From the NCBI GenBank assembly GCA_002345965.1, contig DDTF01000057.1, positions 25,996 through 66,194 on the forward strand: a stretch of 40,199 nucleotides of DNA, in the 5' to 3' direction. The notes beneath the pieces were generated by a model. It ran no database searches and was not told the DNA's origin. It worked only from the letters and a program-made list of their open reading frames with translations. Within the stretch, counting starts at the first letter, position 1, and each line of letters starts with the position of its first letter. The translations under genes and the position numbers were made by a program. Source of the DNA: Flammeovirgaceae bacterium UBA2371. GTDB taxonomy: Bacteria > Bacteroidota > Bacteroidia > Cytophagales > Cyclobacteriaceae. Shown here in pieces: positions 8,333 through 16,191 of this stretch.

Positions 8333-8920
8333 ATGATTGCCATAATAAAATACAATGCCGGTAACACCCAATCAGTAGCGTTTGCACTGGATAGGCTTGG
8401 TATTCACTATAAAATCACGGATAATACAGAAGAAATCCTGAGTGCCGAAAAGGTGATTTTTCCGGGAGTTGGAGAAGCAAGTACGGCAATGAAATACTTG
8501 CAAGACAAAAATCTGGATCAACTATTGCCGCAATTAAAACAACCTGTATTGGGAATCTGTTTAGGTATGCAATTAATGTGTCGTTTTTCAGAGGAGAACT
8601 CTACTAAATGCCTAGACATATTCGACTTGACAGTGAAAAGATTTGAAGCTACTCAAACCGCTAAAGTACCGCATACAGGATGGAACAACCTGACGCAAAC
8701 TAAAGGATGGTTGGGGCCGCAATTTGAAAATACCTTTGTGTACTTTGTTCACAGTTACTATGTACCCGTAAACCCGTATACAGTGGCGCAAACAGATTAT
8801 ATTGTGCCTTTTAGCGCAGCAATGGAAAAAGATAATTTTTTCGCAGCACAATTTCACCCTGAGAAATCAGCTGAAGTTGGAGAAATGGTGATAAAACAAT
8901 TTTTGAAGATAAAGAAGTAG
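8333..8920 (+). CDS. hisH: Imidazole glycerol phosphate synthase, glutaminase subunit
   Basis: 195 residues, a class I glutamine amidotransferase. It hydrolyses glutamine and channels ammonia to HisF. The catalytic triad is visible: Cys76 in LGICLGMQLM, His175 and Glu177 in FHPEKS. The oxyanion segment PGVGEA (44-49) is also present. It starts 24 nt after hisB, the largest gap inside the operon, and precedes hisA by 6 nt. HisH and HisF work as a heterodimer; here hisA lies between their genes, a usual order in this phylum and elsewhere. Confidence 0.96.
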   Translation: MIAIIKYNAGNTQSVAFALDRLGIHYKITDNTEEILSAEKVIFPGVGEASTAMKYLQDKNLDQLLPQLKQPVLGICLGMQLMCRFSEENSTKCLDIFDLTVKRFEATQTAKVPHTGWNNLTQTKGWLGPQFENTFVYFVHSYYVPVNPYTVAQTDYIVPFSAAMEKDNFFAAQFHPEKSAEVGEMVIKQFLKIKK

Positions 8921-8926
8921 AATTTC

Positions 8927-9643
8927 ATGAAGATTATTCCAGCGATAGACCTGGTAGATGGAAAGTGTGTACGACTCACCCAGGGTGATTTCACCAAGAA
9001 AAAAGTTTACAGAGACCATCCTGTGGATGTGGCCAGAGAATTTGAAGATGCTGACCTTGAATACCTGCACCTCATTGATTTGGATGGCGCAAAAAAAGGT
9101 GAAGTTGTCAATTGGAAAGTGATCGTTGACATCCTGGACAAAACAGCACTCAAAGTAGACTTTGGGGGCGGTGTAAAAACAACAGAGGAAGTAGATCGCT
9201 TGTTGGATCTTGGCATCAACCGCATCAACATTGGATCCGTAGCAGTAAAAGAGCCGGAAAAATTGAAGGGCTGGATGAAGGAGTACGGTCCGGAGAATTT
9301 CATTTTAAGTGCGGATGTGCTGGGTGACAATGTACAGATCAATGGCTGGCAGGATGACAGCAAGCTCTGCCTGAACGATCTCATCACTCGATTTGAACCT
9401 GCTTTGGAATACATCGCCTGTACCGATATCGGCACAGACGGAATGTTATCAGGTCCTAATTTTGGATTGTACAAAAAACTGATCAACAGATTTCCGAACA
9501 TTAAAATAATTGCCAGTGGTGGGGTAAGCAGTATTGAAGATCTCATTCAACTCCAATACATAAAAGTAGATTCTGTAATTATCGGCAAGGCCATTTACGA
9601 AGGCAGAATTAAGCTGGCCGATTTAAAACCTTTAACCATATAG
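8927..9643 (+). CDS. hisA: ProFAR isomerase (HisA)
   Basis: 238 residues, a (beta/alpha)8 barrel. It isomerises ProFAR to PRFAR by an Amadori rearrangement. The start MKIIPAIDLVDGKCVRLTQGDF, with the catalytic base Asp8, is textbook. The two half-barrel phosphate motifs are visible as VDFGGGVKT and IIASGGVSS, and TDIGTDGMLSGPN lies in the second half. It is 6 nt after hisH and 3 nt before the hisF TTG start. Length is normal. Confidence 0.97.
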   Translation: MKIIPAIDLVDGKCVRLTQGDFTKKKVYRDHPVDVAREFEDADLEYLHLIDLDGAKKGEVVNWKVIVDILDKTALKVDFGGGVKTTEEVDRLLDLGINRINIGSVAVKEPEKLKGWMKEYGPENFILSADVLGDNVQINGWQDDSKLCLNDLITRFEPALEYIACTDIGTDGMLSGPNFGLYKKLINRFPNIKIIASGGVSSIEDLIQLQYIKVDSVIIGKAIYEGRIKLADLKPLTI

Positions 9644-9646
9644 CCT

Positions 9647-10402
9647 TTGCTTACCAAAAGAATCATTCCTTGCCTAGATGTAAAGGATGGGAGGACCGTT
9701 AAAGGTATCAACTTCAAAGAACTCAGAGATGCAGGTGACCCCGTAGCACTTGGAGCGCTATACGCACAGCAAGGTGCTGACGAGTTGGTGTTTTTGGATA
9801 TCTCTGCCACCGATGAAGAACGTAAAACCTTCGCGGAACTGGTAAAAGAAATTGCTGCTGAATGCACCATCCCATTTACAGTCGGAGGTGGGATAAAAAT
9901 CATTCAGGACGTGGAGCGCTTGCTTAAAGCCGGAGCGGATAAGGTGACCATTAATTCTTCTGCCGTAAAAAATCCTGACTTAATTAATCAGTTGGCTCGT
10001 GAATTTGGATCTCAATGTATCGTGCTGGCAATTGATGCGCGAAATGTTGGAGACTATTGGTTGGTACATACCCACGGAGGTAAAAAGGAAACAGAGAAAG
10101 AACTCTTCTCCTGGGCACGTGAGGGGGAGTTACGGGGCGCAGGAGAAATACTTTTTACAAGTATGAACCATGACGGCACAAAAAACGGTTTTGCCATTAA
10201 TGCCTTGAAGGAGCTAAGTAAAACAGTAACAGTCCCTATCATTGCATCCGGAGGCGCAGGACAAATGAGTCACTTCGTGGATGTATTCAAAGAAGGCAAT
10301 GCCGATGCAGCTCTGGCAGCAAGTGTCTTTCATTTTGGTGAGATTTCATTGCCAGATCTTAAGGCATACCTCCGGAAAAATGACGTTGAAGTTAGAGATT
10401 GA
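9647..10402 (+). CDS. hisF: Imidazole glycerol phosphate synthase, cyclase subunit (TTG start)
   Basis: 251 residues. It is the barrel partner of HisH, which makes imidazole glycerol phosphate and AICAR from PRFAR and ammonia. The product begins MLTKRIIPCLDVKDGR, which matches the HisF N-terminus exactly only if the TTG at 9647 is used as start; no ATG is available nearby. Catalytic Asp11 and Asp130 (LAIDARNVGDYW) are present, with the phosphate-binding segments FTVGGGIK and IIASGGAG. The AICAR released here links the pathway to purine synthesis. It is 3 nt after hisA and 1 nt before hisIE. Confidence 0.96.
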   Translation: MLTKRIIPCLDVKDGRTVKGINFKELRDAGDPVALGALYAQQGADELVFLDISATDEERKTFAELVKEIAAECTIPFTVGGGIKIIQDVERLLKAGADKVTINSSAVKNPDLINQLAREFGSQCIVLAIDARNVGDYWLVHTHGGKKETEKELFSWAREGELRGAGEILFTSMNHDGTKNGFAINALKELSKTVTVPIIASGGAGQMSHFVDVFKEGNADAALAASVFHFGEISLPDLKAYLRKNDVEVRD

Positions 10403-10403
10403 T

Positions 10404-11009
10404 ATGATAGACTTAAGTAACATACAATTTGAAAAAGCAACAGGTCTCCTACCCTGTGTAATTCAGGATGCCACAACCTCGAAAGTGCTGATGGTGGGCT
10501 ACATGAATGAAGAAGCTTTGCTAAAAACAATTGAAGATAAAAGAGTGACATTCTTTAGCAGGAGTAAGCAGCGGTTATGGACAAAAGGAGAAACATCAGG
10601 AAATTTTCTTCATCTCGTAGACATCATCGCTGATTGCGATCAGGATTGTTTGCTGATAAAAGTAAACCCTGAGGGACCTGTTTGTCATAAAGGCACCGAT
10701 ACCTGCTTCAATGAAGTGAATTCTGGCTTTAGCCTTTCCTTGTTAGAAAAAGTAATACAGGACAGAATAAATAATCCATCACCTTCATCCTATACGTCTA
10801 AATTGGTAAAGGATGGCATCAACAAAATTGCGCAAAAGGTGGGTGAAGAAGCGGTTGAACTGGTGATCGAAGCGAAAGACGATAATAAGGAACTGTTTTT
10901 AAATGAAGCTGCGGACCTGATGTATCATTACCTCCTGCTTTTGTCGGTAAAAGATACCTCTCTCGCTGACGTTGAAAAAGTACTTGCCCTCAGGCACAAC
11001 AAGAAATAG
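10404..11009 (+). CDS. hisI: Bifunctional phosphoribosyl-AMP cyclohydrolase / phosphoribosyl-ATP pyrophosphatase
   Basis: 201 residues from ATG 10404, one base after the hisF stop; the longer in-frame ORF beginning at 10281 lies inside hisF and is rejected. The N-terminal domain (1-110) is HisI, with the metal motif DCDQD at 77-81 and zinc cysteines Cys78, Cys94 and Cys101. The C-terminal domain (about 115-201) is HisE, an all-alpha NTP pyrophosphatase with KVGEEAVELVIEAKD and NEAADLMYHYLLLL. Together they perform steps two and three of the pathway. This is the last his gene; no clear terminator follows in 11010-11056. Confidence 0.96.
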   Translation: MIDLSNIQFEKATGLLPCVIQDATTSKVLMVGYMNEEALLKTIEDKRVTFFSRSKQRLWTKGETSGNFLHLVDIIADCDQDCLLIKVNPEGPVCHKGTDTCFNEVNSGFSLSLLEKVIQDRINNPSPSSYTSKLVKDGINKIAQKVGEEAVELVIEAKDDNKELFLNEAADLMYHYLLLLSVKDTSLADVEKVLALRHNKK

Positions 11010-11056
11010 TCACTTGTCGTGCACAATACATTAATGAGATGCCTGCAGGCAGATTG

Positions 11057-11087
11057 TTTGCACATTGATGTGTTATTCCTAAATTTC
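11057..11087 (+). promoter_or_regulatory. Promoter of the IYD-like gene
   Basis: A -33 TTTG (11057-11060) is separated by 19 nt from TAAATTTC (11080-11087), one base off the Bacteroidota -7 consensus TAnnTTTG. The box ends 4 nt before the ATG at 11092, so the mRNA would be leaderless or nearly so. A 12-bp palindrome TGCCTGCAGGCA (11040-11051) sits just upstream. Confidence 0.6.
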
Positions 11088-11091
11088 CTTT

Positions 11092-11778
11092 ATGGATCAG
11101 AAAATCAAAATCATTGACGGCTATGAGTTCATAGCCTACGAGCACGAAAGCTATAGTGAAAAGGAAATGCTGGATCGTAGCCAATCGTTCTATGAGTGGA
11201 TGGATCAACGCAGAACCGTGCGTGACTTTTCAGACAAACCCATTCCCAAGGAAGTAATAGATAATCTGGTCCTGACTGCCTCTACGGCTCCATCAGGTGC
11301 GCATAAGCAGCCGTGGTCGTTTTGCGTGGTAAGTGATCCGAAATTAAAAACTCAAATACGCATTGCCGCTGAAGAAGAGGAATACGAGAGCTATAACAGT
11401 CGTATGCCACCTGAGTGGCTGGATGACCTGAGACCGCTCCAGACCGATTGGAAAAAACCGTTTCTCGAGATTGCCCCCTACCTGATCGTAGTCTTTAAAA
11501 AAACTTATGACCTTGCCCCTGATGGTAAGAAAAAGACAAACTATTATGTTGCTGAATCCGTTGGACTTGCCTGTGGATTGCTTTTGACGGCCATCCATCA
11601 TGCAGGACTGGTTGCACTTACCCATACACCCAGTCCTATGAATTTCCTCACCAAATTATTAAAACGCCCTGAAAACGAGAAGCCATTTCTGTTGATACCA
11701 GTAGGCTACGCCACTGCAGGTACCTACGTACCTAATTTGAAAAGAAAGTCACTGGAACAAATTGCTACCTATTATTAG
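11092..11778 (+). CDS. Nitroreductase-fold flavoprotein, iodotyrosine deiodinase (IYD)-like
   Basis: 228 residues. The FMN-binding start RRTVRDFSDKPIPKEVID (40-57) and TAPSGAHKQPW (65-75) place it in the nitroreductase fold. The similarity is specifically to iodotyrosine deiodinase, as seen in the Gly/Lys-rich DGKKKTNYY segment and the end VPNLKRKSLEQI. The three residues that in human IYD hold the substrate zwitterion (Glu157, Tyr161, Lys182) align with Glu97, Tyr101 and Lys122 at identical spacing. Bacterial homologues, for example from Haliscomenobacter, are known to dehalogenate halotyrosines. No membrane anchor is present, unlike the mammalian enzyme, so it should be cytoplasmic. It has its own promoter and is probably not part of the his operon. 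The physiological substrate is not known. Confidence 0.85.
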   Translation: MDQKIKIIDGYEFIAYEHESYSEKEMLDRSQSFYEWMDQRRTVRDFSDKPIPKEVIDNLVLTASTAPSGAHKQPWSFCVVSDPKLKTQIRIAAEEEEYESYNSRMPPEWLDDLRPLQTDWKKPFLEIAPYLIVVFKKTYDLAPDGKKKTNYYVAESVGLACGLLLTAIHHAGLVALTHTPSPMNFLTKLLKRPENEKPFLLIPVGYATAGTYVPNLKRKSLEQIATYY

Positions 11779-12373
11779 AAAGTTTGCGTAAAAGAATTTC
11801 TTCTTTCTTGGGGTAAATTTTCAGGTAGGACAGCTTGTAGGTAATGGTTTTTCTTCTAACAATTTTTGTGAGCACACCGTCCAGGATATCAAACTCTGAC
11901 AGCACAAATGAATAAGATATTGGAGATTGCTTGGGTTCGTAATGCTTATAAACAAAAGCCTTTCCCTCGGCAAGGCTGTTGAATGCTCCCACCACTGGAT
12001 ATTTGCCCGGGATTTTAGAGGCCAAAGAAACCTCCATGTATTCTCGGTTAGAATGTTCAGAATCTTTCATGATCACCACCTTGGCATAATTATCCTTTCG
12101 TGCAATAATTTTCTCTCGGTTCGGATTCGCTAAAAAACCTCCCCTTTTGGATATAATTGCTGATACTGAATAAATACCTTCCAATGGCTCCATGGGCTCA
12201 GTCTCCTTCATCAAATAGCGTTTGACCATCCCCTCGAAATCTATATGCTCTGCAAAAGGAGATTGTTTGGCCTTCTTACCATATCTGCTTTTCGCTACTC
12301 CCGTATCCTGGGCATAGCCCATAGATGTAAGGAAATAAAACATAACAACAACAGCTAACCTAATGGGTTTCAT
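11765..12373 (-). CDS. Exported protein of unknown function
   Basis: 202 residues from ATG 12373, which shares one base with the stop of the upstream gene; a TTG one codon earlier is less likely. A classical signal peptide MKPIRLAVVVMFYFLTSMGYAQ ends near residue 22. The mature part is basic and beta-rich (EPLEGIYSVSAIISKRGGFLANPNREKIIARKDNYAKVVIMKD), with no motif that I recognise. It is translationally coupled to the Lpd-like gene and its 3' end overlaps the convergent IYD-like gene by 14 nt. The coupling suggests a joint role or only shared expression; no function is proposed. Confidence 0.75.
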   Translation of the reverse strand: MKPIRLAVVVMFYFLTSMGYAQDTGVAKSRYGKKAKQSPFAEHIDFEGMVKRYLMKETEPMEPLEGIYSVSAIISKRGGFLANPNREKIIARKDNYAKVVIMKDSEHSNREYMEVSLASKIPGKYPVVGAFNSLAEGKAFVYKHYEPKQSPISYSFVLSEFDILDGVLTKIVRRKTITYKLSYLKIYPKKEEILLRKLSNNR

Positions 12374-13857
12374 CAATCAAAGATTATGTCCTCGTATTCG
12401 CAATCAACGCATTTTCTGCATGAAAGTTTCCCCCGAAGTGCCATGGGTTTAAACAAAGATTTCCCCATCAACATGCGCACACATTCCTGAATACCTTCAG
12501 TAATAGAAGGATGCGGATGAACACACTCTGCCAGTTCCTCAACGCCCTTGTTCATAGATATCAATACTGCCACCGCCTGAATGGCACTCGAGGCATGATT
12601 ACCTACAACTTTCATTCCCAGAATTTTCATGTCATCATCATTGGTTACCAATAATTTGATAAACCCCTGCGTATTTCTCTTGGCGATGGCACGTGGAATA
12701 CAACTGTAATCAAGTGTTACCACTTTATAATTTAATCCCTGCTCCCTGGCTTGCGTTTCATTTAAACCGACCCCGGCCACCTCGGGACTTAAAAACATTA
12801 TGTTGCTAATGTTTTCATAAACCAACTTTCTTTTTGGCTTACTGAAAATCCGTTCCACGGCATACCTACCTTCCAACTCACCCACATTGACCAGTGAAAT
12901 ATCGGCAGTCAAATCTCCCACAGCATAAATATTGGATACATTGGTTTGCGTATCGTTGTCTTCAACACCTCGTCTATTAATGTTAATATTTACATTGTCA
13001 TCCCACAAATTTTCATAATTGGGTATGCGCCCTACAGAGACCAATGCCTTCTCCACATTAAATACTTCCTTACCACCATCATTGTATTCAAGCTCATACT
13101 CTACTCTTCCATTTTTTATTTCCATACGTATGAGTTTGGAGTTGCGATGAATCAGCACGCCATGGTTTTCCATGTTTCGCTCAATAATTTTCACCACATC
13201 ATCATCTTCAAAGGGAAGAATTTGATCTCCTTTATCAATTAAATGCACTTTGGTTTTACCAAAGCCGGAAAATATGGTAGCATACTCGCAACCAATAACA
13301 CCGGCACCTACAATTACCATGCTTTCCGGAAAGTCGGTCATGTCTTCGATGCCTTCACTGGTCATCACAATTTTTTCATCGATGGGAAGCTCAGGCAAAT
13401 AGCGAGGTCGGCTTCCGGTAGCCAGAATAATGTAATCCGCTTGCACTACTTCTTTACTGGTTCCCTGAGTGATTTCAACCTCGTGCTGACTTATCAGTTT
13501 GGCGCTCCCATATTTAAACTGAAGCAAATCCGCATAATTGGAATCCTTCAATTGTGCCATATGATCTTTCAACATGGCCTTGCGTTCGCCTACAGCCCTT
13601 TTTACCTCTGCCTGAATCTCATTGTAGTTCACGCTTGGAGCCTCAATATTAAATCGCTTAAGATTTCTTCTGAAAGCTGCCGTTTCCCGGGATAGTTCCC
13701 ACCATGTTTTAGATGAGAGTGCACCGTTGGTTACACCCGCGCCTCCAACTTTATTGCGTTCAATAAGAAGCGTCTTCTTTCTGAAGTCAATGGCTCGCAT
13801 GGCAGCCGCATATCCGGAAGGCCCGGCACCAATGATAACAAGGTCGTATTTAGTCAT
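12373..13857 (-). CDS. Lpd-like FAD/NAD oxidoreductase without redox-active cysteines
   Basis: 494 residues. It has the full architecture of dihydrolipoamide dehydrogenase: FAD motif GAGPSG (10-15), ATGSRP (146-151), NAD motif GAGVIG (184-189), YAVGD (311-315), and the dimerisation domain with the His-Glu dyad His449/Glu454 in HPHPSITE. The disulfide motif CxxxxC of the family is replaced: the segment 38-50 reads GGAGVTNGALSSK, with Gly41 and Ala46 where the cysteines should be. The protein instead ends in a C-terminal extension with Cys480, Cys483 and Cys486 (CRKCVDC). It cannot work as a normal Lpd; a transhydrogenase-like NAD(P)H oxidoreductase or a diaphorase using the tail cysteines is possible. 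It is followed by a coupled exported protein. Confidence 0.85.
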   Translation of the reverse strand: MTKYDLVIIGAGPSGYAAAMRAIDFRKKTLLIERNKVGGAGVTNGALSSKTWWELSRETAAFRRNLKRFNIEAPSVNYNEIQAEVKRAVGERKAMLKDHMAQLKDSNYADLLQFKYGSAKLISQHEVEITQGTSKEVVQADYIILATGSRPRYLPELPIDEKIVMTSEGIEDMTDFPESMVIVGAGVIGCEYATIFSGFGKTKVHLIDKGDQILPFEDDDVVKIIERNMENHGVLIHRNSKLIRMEIKNGRVEYELEYNDGGKEVFNVEKALVSVGRIPNYENLWDDNVNININRRGVEDNDTQTNVSNIYAVGDLTADISLVNVGELEGRYAVERIFSKPKRKLVYENISNIMFLSPEVAGVGLNETQAREQGLNYKVVTLDYSCIPRAIAKRNTQGFIKLLVTNDDDMKILGMKVVGNHASSAIQAVAVLISMNKGVEELAECVHPHPSITEGIQECVRMLMGKSLFKPMALRGKLSCRKCVDCEYEDIIFD

Positions 13858-13958
13858 AACAATTAAAGCCTAGTCTATATCTTACAATTTATAAAAATAA
13901 GACCACCAAGCATAGTAAAGCGCTCGCTATGAACTTAATTTTGAAGGTATTATAGACT

Positions 13959-14882
13959 TTATTTAACCGGCAGATGGATTCCTGCCACCATGCAGCGCAC
14001 AGATCCTCCTCCACTCTCTTCTATGGTGCCAATATCAAGCGGAAGTACGTTGACGTGCTTTTCTATTTCTGCCAATTGCCCCGGCAAAAGTGAGTCAAAT
14101 GCGGTTTGTGACATCAACAAGAACCGCTCATTTTTATCATTTTTTACCTCAAACATATTGCCGGCAAATGAATTCATCTGGGCATAACTAAGCGCAATCA
14201 CTTTGTGATGGGTAGCAGTCAACTGCGCAAGCAATTCCTCCTGGTCGCCTTCATCGTGTATTGAATCCAGACAAATCCCCGCCACTGTATCTCCAATCCA
14301 CATCATTACATTGGTATGGTAGATGGCTTGACCATTTGCGTCCACCGCATCAAACAAAACCGGTTTATAATCCAACAGTGCACAGAGCGATTTGAACAAA
14401 CCATCATCAGTCCTGGCCGATCGGCATGCATAGGCAATTCGATGAGGATGGTCAAAAATAATACTTCCTGTTCCTTCAAGAAATTTACCTTCCAACTCAT
14501 GCTCACTTAGATCAATTATTTCGGAAGCATTATATTGATTTTTCAATTGCTGTACTACATCATCTCTCCTTTCCTTCCTTCTGCCAGGGGCCATCATTGG
14601 ATAAAGAATGATTTTTCCATCCTCATGAGTGGTAATCCAATTGTTAGGAAAAACCGCATCTGTCGTTTGGGGTTCTGGGGTGTCTTCCACCACGATAACC
14701 TGAATGCCTCTTTCCCGAAGAGACAAAACAACCTGATCAAACTCTTTAAGCGCCATCTTGTGCACCCATTGCTGGTCTTCTGTTCGCTTTTGAAACGCAT
14801 TGGATGCGGCCGTTTCAGGATTATACCCAAAAGCTGCCGGCCTGACCATTAATATTGTATGAGGAACTTGAGAAAAACGCAT
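13959..14882 (-). CDS. ctlX: CtlX-type citrulline/arginine hydrolase (amidinotransferase fold)
   Basis: 307 residues from ATG 14882 (MRFSQVPHTILMVRPAAFGYNPETAASNAFQ); the longer ORF to 14939 runs into the divergent promoter region and is rejected. The N-terminal motif MVRPAAFGxNPETAxSNAFQ is typical of the CtlX family of the guanidino-group-modifying fold. Catalytic residues are visible as Asp in TTDAVFPNNW, Glu in FLEGTGS, His in IYHTNVMMW and the nucleophile Cys in GGGSVRCMVAGI near the C-terminus. The enzymes hydrolyse arginine-like guanidino or ureido compounds; family members have been linked to citrulline use. It stands alone, divergent from the PAP2 gene, with a good -7 box at 14919-14926. 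Confidence 0.88.
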   Translation of the reverse strand: MRFSQVPHTILMVRPAAFGYNPETAASNAFQKRTEDQQWVHKMALKEFDQVVLSLRERGIQVIVVEDTPEPQTTDAVFPNNWITTHEDGKIILYPMMAPGRRKERRDDVVQQLKNQYNASEIIDLSEHELEGKFLEGTGSIIFDHPHRIAYACRSARTDDGLFKSLCALLDYKPVLFDAVDANGQAIYHTNVMMWIGDTVAGICLDSIHDEGDQEELLAQLTATHHKVIALSYAQMNSFAGNMFEVKNDKNERFLLMSQTAFDSLLPGQLAEIEKHVNVLPLDIGTIEESGGGSVRCMVAGIHLPVK

Positions 14883-14902
14883 TCGATTAAATTGATAAGC
14901 GT

Positions 14903-14910
14903 TAATTTTG
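14903..14910 (+). promoter_or_regulatory. Candidate -7 box for the PAP2 gene
   Basis: TAATTTTG matches TAnnTTTG exactly and ends 23 nt before the TTG start at 14934. No clear TTTG lies 19-20 nt upstream. Confidence 0.45.
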
Positions 14911-14918
14911 CACCCACA

Positions 14919-14926
14919 CAAATGTA
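14919..14926 (-). promoter_or_regulatory. Candidate -7 box for ctlX
   Basis: TACATTTG on the minus strand matches TAnnTTTG exactly, 36 nt before the ctlX ATG. The two divergent boxes here (14903-14910 and 14919-14926) are only 8 nt apart, so the promoters face away from one another across overlapping polymerase footprints. No -33 element is evident. Confidence 0.45.
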
Positions 14927-14933
14927 ACGGATT

Positions 14934-15527
14934 TTGCAAAAGCTACTAGAACTCGATCAAGAACTTCTGCTTTACTTCAATGGCTTTCATGCTCCCTGGC
15001 TTGATCCCATTATGATGTTGCTTACTAAAACCATCTTCTGGATACCCCTTTACCTTCTTCTTGTCTATTTGATAATTAAATATAAAAAGTGGGATACCAT
15101 TTACATTTTATTGGGAGTTGCCTTAAGTATTTTACTTACTGACCAGATCACTTCTGGTTTTATGAAACCCTATTTTGCCAGGCTTCGCCCTTCACAGGAG
15201 CCGGGCTTACAAGGAATACTTCACATTGTTAATAATTACAAGGGCGGTTTATATGGATTTGCTTCCAGCCATGCTGCCAATACATTCGGGGTGGCCATGT
15301 TTATCTTTCTGGTTTTCAGGGGACGCTACCATTGGATGAGTGTTATATTTCTTTGGGCGGCACTTATGAGCTACACCAGAATTTATTTGGGCGTTCACTA
15401 TCCGGGAGATGTAATGGTAGGTGCAGTGATTGGATTAGTATGCGGATGGCTTGGCTTCCTGTTTGCCAATTGGTTGGTAAGAAAGTTTAACAAAACTAAA
15501 TCTACTTTACCACCATTGCCACACTAA
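14934..15527 (+). CDS. PAP2-family membrane phosphatase
   Basis: 197 residues with TTG start (14934); an in-frame stop lies directly upstream at 14925, and no ATG exists before the first helix. Several membrane helices carry the three phosphatase motifs: Lys78-x6-Arg85-Pro86, SSHA with His113 (standing for the usual PSGH), and Arg149-x5-His155-x3-Asp159. Such enzymes dephosphorylate lipid pyrophosphates, for example undecaprenyl pyrophosphate or lipid A 1-phosphate, with the active site facing the periplasm. The change from PSGH to SSHA is common in this branch. The 3' end overlaps ribE by 4 nt in convergent orientation. The exact substrate is not determinable. Confidence 0.88.
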   Translation: MQKLLELDQELLLYFNGFHAPWLDPIMMLLTKTIFWIPLYLLLVYLIIKYKKWDTIYILLGVALSILLTDQITSGFMKPYFARLRPSQEPGLQGILHIVNNYKGGLYGFASSHAANTFGVAMFIFLVFRGRYHWMSVIFLWAALMSYTRIYLGVHYPGDVMVGAVIGLVCGWLGFLFANWLVRKFNKTKSTLPPLPH

Positions 15528-16111
15528 TCTTTCCCCAACAATCTTTTTACATATTTGCCAATAATATCGAATTCAAGGTTGACGGTATCTCTTACCTTTA
15601 ATTGTCCAAAATTAGTATGCGCAAAGGTATAGGGAATAATAGCAACTGAAAATCCATTATCCCTTGAATTGAAACAGGTTAAACTTATTCCATTGATTGC
15701 AACAGATCCTTTTTCAACCGTTACGTTGCCTAGAGTTGGATCGTAGTCAAAATCAAACAACCAGCTTCCCCCTTCTTCCTTGATGGATTTACAAATACCT
15801 GTCTGATCAACATGTCCCTGAACGATGTGACCATCAAATCGACCATTGTTTAACATACAACGCTCCAGGTTTACCTTACTGTTTACTTTAAGTTCGCCCA
15901 GGTTCGATTTTTCAAGTGTCTCGTTGATGGCCGTAACCCAATGCTTTTTAGGTTCCAGACGCGTTACTGTAAGGCATACACCATTATGCGAAACACTCTG
16001 GTCCACCTTTAACTCATGACTGATCGTACTTTCAATACAGAAATGTCTGTTGCTACCCTCCTGCTCCAATTGTACAACCTTACCTACGGTTTCTATGATG
16101 CCTGTAAACAT
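15524..16111 (-). CDS. ribE: Riboflavin synthase, alpha chain
   Basis: 195 residues. It dismutates two molecules of 6,7-dimethyl-8-ribityllumazine to riboflavin. The protein starts MFTGIIETVGKV, the hallmark of the family, and consists of two tandem lumazine-binding barrels: repeat one at about 1-95 with SVSHNGVCLTV, repeat two at about 96-190 beginning with HIVQGHVDQTG and with SVAINGISLTCF. It stands alone rather than in a rib operon. A -7-like box lies 5 nt upstream of the ATG, leaving no room for an FMN riboswitch. Confidence 0.96.
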   Translation of the reverse strand: MFTGIIETVGKVVQLEQEGSNRHFCIESTISHELKVDQSVSHNGVCLTVTRLEPKKHWVTAINETLEKSNLGELKVNSKVNLERCMLNNGRFDGHIVQGHVDQTGICKSIKEEGGSWLFDFDYDPTLGNVTVEKGSVAINGISLTCFNSRDNGFSVAIIPYTFAHTNFGQLKVRDTVNLEFDIIGKYVKRLLGKD

Positions 16112-16116
16112 GGGGG

Positions 16117-16147
16117 TAAAGTTAACCCGTGAGATGAAGAGTGGAAA
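16117..16147 (-). promoter_or_regulatory. Candidate promoter of ribE
   Basis: On the minus strand TTTC (16147-16144) is followed after 19 nt by TAACTTTA (16124-16117), each one base off the -33 TTTG and -7 TAnnTTTG elements. The -7 box ends 5 nt before the ATG. Confidence 0.45.
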
Positions 16148-16191
16148 GAAACTGCGTAACTATCATTAATATTGTATAATAATCCGGAACG

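Noticed and set aside
13243..13695. 150-codon plus-strand ORF opposite the Lpd-like gene
   Set aside because: The minus-strand frame carries all FAD/NAD motifs. The plus-strand translation is low in conserved pattern and has no promoter.
14882..14939. Longer N-terminus for CtlX (from 14939)
   Set aside because: The added residues contain no family similarity and would cover the -7 box of the gene itself. MRFSQVPHTILMVRP is the usual family start.
16112..16191. FMN riboswitch upstream of ribE
   Set aside because: Only 80 nt separate ribE from the divergent gene, a -7-like box lies 5 nt before the ATG, and no conserved RFN motif is seen.
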